A stretch of 64,000 nucleotides of DNA, taken from Roseovarius litoreus (GTDB lineage Bacteria > Pseudomonadota > Alphaproteobacteria > Rhodobacterales > Rhodobacteraceae). Positions 55,010-64,000 of the stretch are shown in pieces; the stretch's first letter is position 1, and each line of letters starts with the position of its first letter. Below the pieces are notes generated by a model that had not been told where the DNA came from, searched no databases, and was given only the letters and a program-made list of their open reading frames with translations. The stretch covers positions 186,001 through 250,000 of the forward strand of contig NZ_FRCB01000005.1 of assembly GCF_900142765.1 (NCBI RefSeq), written 5' to 3'. The position numbers were made by a program, and so were the translations under genes.

Positions 55010-55132
55010 CTAGAACAGACCGGGCAGCCAAAGCCCGGCAATCAGCGTGACCATGAGCGCCGCCGCCCCCAGAAAATCTCCCAACAGGGTGTCCGAGGAT
55101 CGTATCGCGGTGGCCTTGATCTGACGAAACAT
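55010..55132 (-). CDS. 40-residue membrane protein behind a LexA box (SidA-like candidate)
   Basis: This small gene is too short for a routine 60-residue cutoff. It translates as MFRQIKATAIRSSDTLLGDF followed by LGAAALMVTLIAGLWLPGLF: a basic N-terminus and one hydrophobic helix (about residues 21-36). AAGGA lies 8 bases before the ATG. A perfect alphaproteobacterial LexA site is 64 bases upstream and a terminator lies downstream. It follows recG on the same strand by 143 bases. Caulobacter SidA is a 29-residue SOS-induced inner membrane protein that blocks division; similarity here is in architecture and regulation, not demonstrated sequence. Function is inferred. Confidence 0.8.
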   Translation of the reverse strand: MFRQIKATAIRSSDTLLGDFLGAAALMVTLIAGLWLPGLF

Positions 55133-55195
55133 GATCTGTTCCTTTCGCTGACGGTGTGTTGCTCCTTTGTTCTCATTTTCTTAACCATGTGTAAA

Positions 55196-55210
55196 GAACT
55201 TTGTGAGAAC
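55196..55210 (-). promoter_or_regulatory. LexA (SOS) box, GTTC-N7-GTTC
   Basis: On the minus strand the site is GTTCTCACAAAGTTC, the exact direct-repeat consensus GTTC-N7-GTTC of alphaproteobacterial LexA. A further GTTC (55217-55220) sits 6 bases away. It is in the gap between recG and the 40-residue gene, so it most likely represses that gene. Confidence 0.8.
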
Positions 55211-55275
55211 ATTTGCGAACTTTTCGGCATTTTCTGGCCAAGCTTCTGATTTCGCTTGCGAAAAATTCGGGGCGC

Positions 55276-59573
<4,298 letters not shown>

Positions 59574-59658
59574 CTATCCGGTCAAAGTGATAGGCCGCGC
59601 GGGGTCTGACGTCCAGTGCCCGAGAGGGTGCTATGCAAGAGCCATGCGCCGCAGGGTC

Positions 59659-59905
59659 GGACCACTCAACACAGGTCCGGTTCTCCCCGGGCATCGGACC
59701 ACTCAACACAGGTCCGGTGCTCCCCGATCATCGGACCACTCAAGACAGGTCCTGTGATCCCCGAGCATCAGACCACTCAGCACAGGTCCTGTGATCCTCG
59801 GGCATCTGACCACTCAACACAGATCCGGTGATCCCGGGCATCAGACCATTCGCGACAGGCCCGCGGAACCAGACTGTCGGACCGCGCAAAACAGACCGCG
59901 ATCCA
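59659..59905. repeat. Tandem array of about 6.5 units, 36-37 bp each
   Basis: Units start at 59659, 59696, 59733, 59770, 59807, 59843 and 59879, the last truncated. Each begins with (G/A/T)GACCACTCAACACAGGTCC, in which GGACC and GGTCC can pair around a 10-base loop. The units drift to the right. The array fills most of the 409-base gap between ligA and ctrA (59526-59934), which holds no gene. Confidence 0.92.
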
Positions 59906-59934
59906 CCGCCGCCAACCCTCAGGCCCTCAACCTC

Positions 59935-60651
59935 TCAGGCCCCGAGCGCCAAGCGGCCCGATCCGATGGCCCCCGGCTCAGGGTCGCGCAGCACATAGCC
60001 CCGGCCCCAGACGGTCTCGATATGATTGTCGCCGCCCGTCGCCTCACTCAATTTCTTGCGAAGTTTACAGATGAACACGTCGATGATCTTCAGTTCCGGC
60101 TCGTCCATGCCGCCATAAAGGTGATTGAGGAACATCTCCTTGGTCAGGGTCGTGCCCTTGCGCAGGCTCAGCAATTCGAGCATCTGGTATTCTTTCCCGG
60201 TCAGATGCACCGTCCGCCCCTCCACATCCACCGTCTTGGCATCCAGATTGACGTTGATGCGCCCGGTGCGGATCACGGATTGCGAATGCCCCTTCGAGCG
60301 GCGGATGATCGCGTGGATCCGCGCCACAAGCTCTTCGCGATGGAACGGTTTGGTCAGGTAATCATCCGCGCCAAAGCCGAACCCCTTGATCTTGTTGTCC
60401 GTATCATCCGCACCGCTCAGGATCAGGATCGGCGTATCGATGCGCGCAAGCCGCAACTGGCGCAACACCTCGTGACCGTTCATGTCCGGCAGACCCAGAT
60501 CCAGAAGGATCAGATCGTAATCATAGAGCTTGGCAAGATCGATCCCCTCCTCGTCCAGATCGGTTGTATAGACGTTCAGATTCGCATGGGTCAGCATCAT
60601 ATCGATGCTTTTCGCGGTCGTGGGGTCGTCTTCTACCAACAGCACACGCAT
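59935..60651 (-). CDS. ctrA: Cell cycle response regulator CtrA
   Basis: CtrA is the master regulator of motility, GTA and cell-cycle genes in alphaproteobacteria. The 238-residue protein has receiver phospho-acceptor Asp51 in [13 protein letters not shown] and the highly conserved DNA-binding domain [52 protein letters not shown], split over 140-190. A CtrA-type box lies 56 bases upstream and sciP, encoding a CtrA co-regulator, is the preceding gene. In Rhodobacterales ctrA is usually non-essential. Confidence 0.97.
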   Translation of the reverse strand: MRVLLVEDDPTTAKSIDMMLTHANLNVYTTDLDEEGIDLAKLYDYDLILLDLGLPDMNGHEVLRQLRLARIDTPILILSGADDTDNKIKGFGFGADDYLTKPFHREELVARIHAIIRRSKGHSQSVIRTGRINVNLDAKTVDVEGRTVHLTGKEYQMLELLSLRKGTTLTKEMFLNHLYGGMDEPELKIIDVFICKLRKKLSEATGGDNHIETVWGRGYVLRDPEPGAIGSGRLALGA

Positions 60652-60706
60652 TCACTCAACTCCGCTATGTCTTCGACTATCCGAACGAAACCATGGACAA
60701 GATTGG

Positions 60707-60721
60707 TTAAGCACAAGTTAC
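60707..60721. promoter_or_regulatory. CtrA box between sciP and ctrA
   Basis: TTAA-GCACAAG-TTAC matches TTAA-N7-TTAA with one mismatch. It sits in the ctrA upstream region and would allow autoregulation. Confidence 0.6.
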
Positions 60722-60744
60722 CAGTGCGATAAAAATACAATTTT

Positions 60745-61029
60745 CTACCTCAGGTTGTCCACCTCTTTCGTTCTGACCGTCGCGCGCAACCCCGATGTGC
60801 CCTCTCGTTCGGCCGCACTCAGCCATTCGGCAAGCTCCGCTTCGCTCAGTTCGTAAAAGCTCTGCGCCTCGTCCGGCGACATCAGCCCATGCACCACGCC
60901 GCGCACCACCGCCATCTTGCGTCGCGCCGTCCAGCGCCGCGTATCCGCCGGCGGCAGATCGCCCCTGCTCAGGATACTGCCATCCGGCAAGGTCACCATT
61001 CGCGGCCCGTTCACCTTTTTCAGAAACAT
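60745..61029 (-). CDS. sciP: SciP, CtrA inhibitory protein (DUF1153)
   Basis: SciP binds CtrA and limits transcription of some CtrA targets. The 94-residue protein has the DUF1153 pattern RMVTLPDGSILSRGDLPPADTRRWTARRKMAVV in parts, then MSPDEAQSFYELSEAELAEWLSAAEREGTSGLRAT. Start at 61029 follows GAGGGTGAGAGAG. It is 93 bases before ctrA on the same strand, so the two are likely linked in expression. Confidence 0.92.
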   Translation of the reverse strand: MFLKKVNGPRMVTLPDGSILSRGDLPPADTRRWTARRKMAVVRGVVHGLMSPDEAQSFYELSEAELAEWLSAAEREGTSGLRATVRTKEVDNLR

Positions 61030-61152
61030 CTCTCTCACCCTCAAAAGCAACCGGACAGGAATCTGCCCCTAAGGCTTTAACGGCAGGTGAAACCGCCCCT
61101 TGAGACTGTCTCGCATTTTCTTATATTCCGTCACACCAAGGAGACCCGTCCA

Positions 61153-62292
61153 ATGCCCCTCGAATCCGGCCTCAATTCCCTGGGCTTCGCCAAAGCCCCA
61201 GCCGACACCCGTGTCGTCGTCGCCATGTCCGGCGGCGTCGACAGCTCGGTCGTGGCCGCCCAACTGGCCGAGGAAGGCTATGACGTGGTGGGGGTCACCC
61301 TGCAGCTTTACGATCATGGCGCCGCCCTTGCGAAAAAAGGCGCCTGCTGCGCCGGCATCGACATCCATGACGCCCGCCGCGTGGCCGAGGACATGGGCTT
61401 TCCCCATTATGTACTCGATTACGAAAACATCTTCCGCGACGCGGTGATCGACGAGTTTGCCGACAGCTACCTTGCGGGCGCCACGCCCGTGCCCTGCATC
61501 CGCTGCAACGAGCGGGTGAAATTCAAGGACCTTCTGGAAACCGCCCGCGATCTCGATGCCGATTGCATGGCCACCGGCCATTACATCCAGCGCAAGATGG
61601 GCGCGCATGGCCCTGAATTGCACTGCGCCGCTGATGCCGCCCGCGATCAAAGCTATTTCCTGTTCTCCACCACCCCCGAACAGCTCGATTTCCTGCGCTT
61701 TCCCTTGGGCCACCTGCCCTCCAAGCACGCCACCCGTGAGCTGGCCGCGCGCTACGGGCTGAAAGTGGCCGACAAGCCCGACAGTCAGGATATCTGCTTC
61801 GTCCCCGATGGCAATTATGCCGCAGTGATCGAAAAACTGCGCCCCGGCGCCGCCGAACCCGGCGAAATCGCCCATGTCGATGGCCGCATCCTCGGCACCC
61901 ATGAGGGCGTGATCCACTACACGATCGGCCAGCGTCGCGGCCTTGGCATCGGCGGGCTGAGCGAGCCGCTCTATGTGGTCAAACTCGATGTCGACGCGCA
62001 CCGCGTCATCGTCGGCCCCAAAGAACTGCTCGCCACCCGCCTCGTTCCCGTGCGCGAGATCAACTGGCTGGGCGACGCCCCCCTCGACAGCCGCCCGGAA
62101 TGGCACCTCTCGGTCAAGCTGCGCTCCACCCGCCCCCCGCAAGAGGCGATCCTTCGCCCCCTGCCGGATGGCGGCGCCGAGGTCGAACTTCTCAACCCCG
62201 AAGAAGGCGTCAGCCCCGGTCAGGCCTGCGTCTTCTATGAAACCGGCGACAGCCGCATCCTTGGCGGCGGCTGGATCTGGCGCGGATACTGA
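61153..62292 (+). CDS. mnmA: tRNA-specific 2-thiouridylase MnmA
   Basis: MnmA puts sulfur at U34 of tRNA(Lys/Glu/Gln). The 379-residue protein has PP-loop SGGVDSS at 26-32, catalytic Cys in [13 protein letters not shown], and [14 protein letters not shown], with C-terminal domains from about residue 225. Start at 61153 has GGAG upstream; a longer frame exists. It is divergent from sciP. Confidence 0.96.
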   Translation: MPLESGLNSLGFAKAPADTRVVVAMSGGVDSSVVAAQLAEEGYDVVGVTLQLYDHGAALAKKGACCAGIDIHDARRVAEDMGFPHYVLDYENIFRDAVIDEFADSYLAGATPVPCIRCNERVKFKDLLETARDLDADCMATGHYIQRKMGAHGPELHCAADAARDQSYFLFSTTPEQLDFLRFPLGHLPSKHATRELAARYGLKVADKPDSQDICFVPDGNYAAVIEKLRPGAAEPGEIAHVDGRILGTHEGVIHYTIGQRRGLGIGGLSEPLYVVKLDVDAHRVIVGPKELLATRLVPVREINWLGDAPLDSRPEWHLSVKLRSTRPPQEAILRPLPDGGAEVELLNPEEGVSPGQACVFYETGDSRILGGGWIWRGY

Positions 62293-62333
62293 GCGCGCGT
62301 TTCGCAAACGCCCTGCACCCGTCCAGTCATGTC

Positions 62334-62363
62334 CCTGCACAGGCACATCCGCGCCCGTGCAGG
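62334..62363. other. Weak inverted repeat between convergent genes
   Basis: CCTGCAC (62334-62340) pairs with GTGCAGG (62357-62363) across 16 bases. It may assist termination of mnmA, with only a poor T-run after it. Confidence 0.3.
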
Positions 62364-62377
62364 AACGTCTTTAGGCG

Positions 62378-62995
62378 TTACCGCGTCTCCACGATCCCGG
62401 AATAGGCCCCGCCAAGCTGCAGGGTCACCGTGATGGCGGCATCATCGCGGTTACGCCAGAACCAGCCGTGCTCTCCGGCAAAACCCGCCTCGATCCGGCC
62501 CTCGCCCTCGGTCGCACCCCGGCCCCGGTCATAATCGACGGACTGACCGTCACCATGCGCGTGCAGGTCGAAATTGATCCGTCCGCCTGTCGCACTCCAG
62601 GCATAGGTCGCGATATCGCCCGCCTGCATCACCAGCTTGATCTCCGCCGACGCGTCTGGCTCCAGCGTGAAGCTGACAACATCCGTCCACGCCTGCTCCT
62701 GCGCCTGCGCGGCCCCTGCGAACAGGCCCAACACATCCCGCAACAGGCTCGATGATGTCTCGCTCCCGTGCAAAAGCCGGTCGCGTTCGGCCTCTTCGGC
62801 CAGCTCTCGCTTGATTTCGCCCATTTCCGTCAGGCCCAGCACACGCCCGATCCCCGTGGGGTCGATCGCGCGTTCGGCGGGCAGAACCACGGTCACAAGG
62901 ATCGCCACGCCGGCCACCCCTGCCAAAAGGGCCGACCGCTTCAGGCTGGCCAATGAGGGCAGCTCTTCGAGGGTGGGTTTTCTCACATTATGCAT
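62378..62995 (-). CDS. Membrane-anchored periplasmic protein partner of HupE-type transporter
   Basis: The 205-residue protein has one membrane helix (about residues 22-41, LLAGVAGVAILVTVVLPA), a helical region with acidic and basic residues, and a C-terminal domain with regular beta pattern (about 95-205, AEIKLVMQAGDIATYAWSATGG, INFDLHAHGDG). I recognise it only as the 'transmembrane anchor protein' often found beside HupE/UreJ_2 proteins. Start at 62995 has GGGAGAG upstream. It follows the HupE gene by 17 bases. Confidence 0.75.
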   Translation of the reverse strand: MHNVRKPTLEELPSLASLKRSALLAGVAGVAILVTVVLPAERAIDPTGIGRVLGLTEMGEIKRELAEEAERDRLLHGSETSSSLLRDVLGLFAGAAQAQEQAWTDVVSFTLEPDASAEIKLVMQAGDIATYAWSATGGRINFDLHAHGDGQSVDYDRGRGATEGEGRIEAGFAGEHGWFWRNRDDAAITVTLQLGGAYSGIVETR

Positions 62996-63012
62996 CTTGT
63001 CTCTCCCTTGTC

Positions 63013-63741
63013 TCAGCCATGCGCCACAAAGCCGTGCACCTGCACATAGGTCAGCCACAGCCCAAGCCCGATCATCACCACATTCGCGATGGTCGCCTGC
63101 CGCATGAAATTCGGTTGTCTGCGCCAGACCCCCATCACGATCAGGATCACCGCCAAAGCCAGCAGCTGCCCGATCTCGACCCCCACGTTGAAGGCGATCA
63201 GATTGGCCAGCAGCCCGTCCTCGGCGATCTGGTATTCAAGGATCTTCGTCGCGAGCCCCGTGCCATGGAACAGCCCGAAGATCAGCGTCGCGGCCTTGGT
63301 ATCGGGCTGAACCCCGAACCACCGCTTGTAGACGCCCAGATTGTCCAGCGCCTTGTAGACGACCGACAGGCCGATGATCGCGTCGATGACATAGGCGTTG
63401 ATGCCCCAGCCATACCAGACGCCCAGAAGCATCGTCACCGAATGGCCGAAAGCGAAGATGCTGACATAGATCGCCACATCCTTCATCCGGTAAAGGAAGA
63501 AAACCACCCCCAGCAGGAACAGGATGTGGTCATAGCCGGTAACCATGTGTTTGGCACCGAGATAGATGAAGGGGATGATATGCACCCCCCAGATTTCCTG
63601 GATATAGCCCGCGTCACCTGGCGTGACATTATGGGCCAGCGCCGGAACGACGCTAAAGGCGATCGCGCAAACCGCGATCAGGGTCATGACAAGCGACCGG
63701 CGCACAGCCGTATCGCCCGCATGTCGGGATGTCGAAATCAT
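63013..63741 (-). CDS. HupE/UreJ_2 family metal transporter
   Basis: The 242-residue membrane protein has a signal-like first helix (about 20-38) and the family motif AKHMVTGYDHILFLLGVVFFLYR, split at residue 66, then IYVSIFAFGHSVTMLLGVWYG with His/Asp-containing helices. HupE/UreJ family members transport nickel, cobalt or other divalent metals, but the type 2 group is less defined. Start at 63741 has GGAGAG upstream; four more residues are possible. A histidine-rich upstream gene is cut by the window edge. Confidence 0.82.
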   Translation of the reverse strand: MISTSRHAGDTAVRRSLVMTLIAVCAIAFSVVPALAHNVTPGDAGYIQEIWGVHIIPFIYLGAKHMVTGYDHILFLLGVVFFLYRMKDVAIYVSIFAFGHSVTMLLGVWYGWGINAYVIDAIIGLSVVYKALDNLGVYKRWFGVQPDTKAATLIFGLFHGTGLATKILEYQIAEDGLLANLIAFNVGVEIGQLLALAVILIVMGVWRRQPNFMRQATIANVVMIGLGLWLTYVQVHGFVAHG

Positions 63742-63797
63742 GGAACTCTCCATTTATGCGTGAACTCTTTCGGTCAGCCGCAGCACGGCGGCACCGA

Positions 63798-64000
63798 TCA
63801 CGCACGCGGAGGTCGGTCTATCCTGAAAACCCGATACGCGCCCGGGTCCGACGATCTGAACCGCCAGCCATCGCGGCTGGCCGCTTGGGTCCCGGCTGGC
63901 GCACGCGCCACCAGAACCGCCTGACTGTGATCGTGATCGGCAGCATCGTGGCTGTGACCATGCAGCAGCCGATCAAGGTCATGCTCATGTTGAATTTCGT
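63798..64000 (-). CDS. 3' end of a histidine-rich protein (partial)
   Basis: This frame runs off the right edge, so only the last 66 residues are visible. They begin EIQHEHDLDRLLHGHSHDAA and continue with DHDHSQ, a metal-binding-looking stretch, and end RFRSSDPGAYRVFRIDRPPRA. The same-strand HupE gene starts 57 bases after its stop, so a metal-uptake operon is likely. Identity of the full protein cannot be decided here. Confidence 0.6.
   Translation of the reverse strand, partial: EIQHEHDLDRLLHGHSHDAADHDHSQAVLVARAPAGTQAASRDGWRFRSSDPGAYRVFRIDRPPRA

Noticed and set aside
55042-55230. 62-residue minus-strand frame overlapping the 40-residue gene
   Set aside because: It lacks a good ribosome-binding site, covers the LexA box, and has a basic low-quality sequence; the 40-residue frame has better signals.
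59616-59831. 71-residue frame with repeated SDHSTQ-like units
   Set aside because: It is only the translation of the 37-bp tandem array; unit length drift to 36 breaks the frame.
59659-59905. CRISPR array
   Set aside because: There are no unique spacers; the whole 37-bp unit repeats, so it is a tandem repeat. No cas gene is near.

Overview
The window is a high-GC alphaproteobacterial chromosome segment, most likely a marine Rhodobacteraceae (Roseobacter-group) bacterium. Pointers are adjacent ctrA and sciP genes, an xseB-ispA-dxs operon, a class II DAHP synthase, a 'DUF6456/DUF6477'-type gene pair, non-pyrrolysine MttB-like and IalB proteins, and a GC-rich dispersed repeat typical of this family. 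It looks like ordinary core and near-core chromosome. I saw no rRNA, tRNA, insertion sequence, prophage, integrase or CRISPR array.

Layout. 0-2.4 kb: gcdH and a divergent LysR gene flanked by a 20-bp direct repeat. 2.4-12 kb (minus strand): yicC-gmk-gamma carbonic anhydrase-phoR, then a Pho-box promoter and pstS-pstC-pstA-pstB-phoU-phoB. 12-17.5 kb: PAS-fold protein, sulfotransferase, class II DAHP synthase, GlxA-type AraC regulator, PQQ-type sugar dehydrogenase. 17.5-23.2 kb: a branched-chain amino-acid (Liv) ABC operon with a small secreted protein embedded in it. 23.2-29 kb: xseB-ispA-dxs, a kinase-like phosphotransferase and a HerA-like ATPase. 29.0-29.3 kb: a gene-free stretch with two Rho-independent terminators that probably end two small RNAs. 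29.4-36.4 kb: IalB, a KAS/ACP/LpxD acylation module, L,D-transpeptidase, a DUF882 peptidase, lipA. 36.5-47.3 kb: VIT-type transporter, regulatory pair with DnaA boxes, MttB homologue, guaA, DMT transporter, FadL-like porin, P-loop protein, metA, hydrolase. 47.4-54.8 kb: ppk2, TetR, rpsI/rplM, PaaI thioesterase, enoyl-CoA hydratase, trmFO, gluQ, hisI, Fe-S scaffold. 55-61 kb (minus strand): sciP-ctrA, a 37-bp tandem-repeat array, ligA-recG, and then an unlisted 40-residue membrane protein behind a LexA box. 61-64 kb: mnmA, and a HupE-type metal-uptake group cut by the window edge.

How the genes work together. The pho/pst block is a complete phosphate sensing and uptake system; its PhoR appears to lack membrane segments. 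The Liv block imports branched-chain amino acids or related solutes. The isoprenoid block supplies DXP and FPP. The ACP-KAS-LpxD trio probably feeds a special acyl chain into lipid A. CtrA, SciP, ligA, recG and the SOS-type small membrane protein put cell-cycle, DNA-repair and damage-response functions side by side.

The most interesting undescribed items are the 40-residue membrane protein at 55010-55132 with its LexA operator and terminator, a possible SidA-like SOS division regulator, and the paired small RNA candidates at 29056-29279 with exposed anti-Shine-Dalgarno loops.
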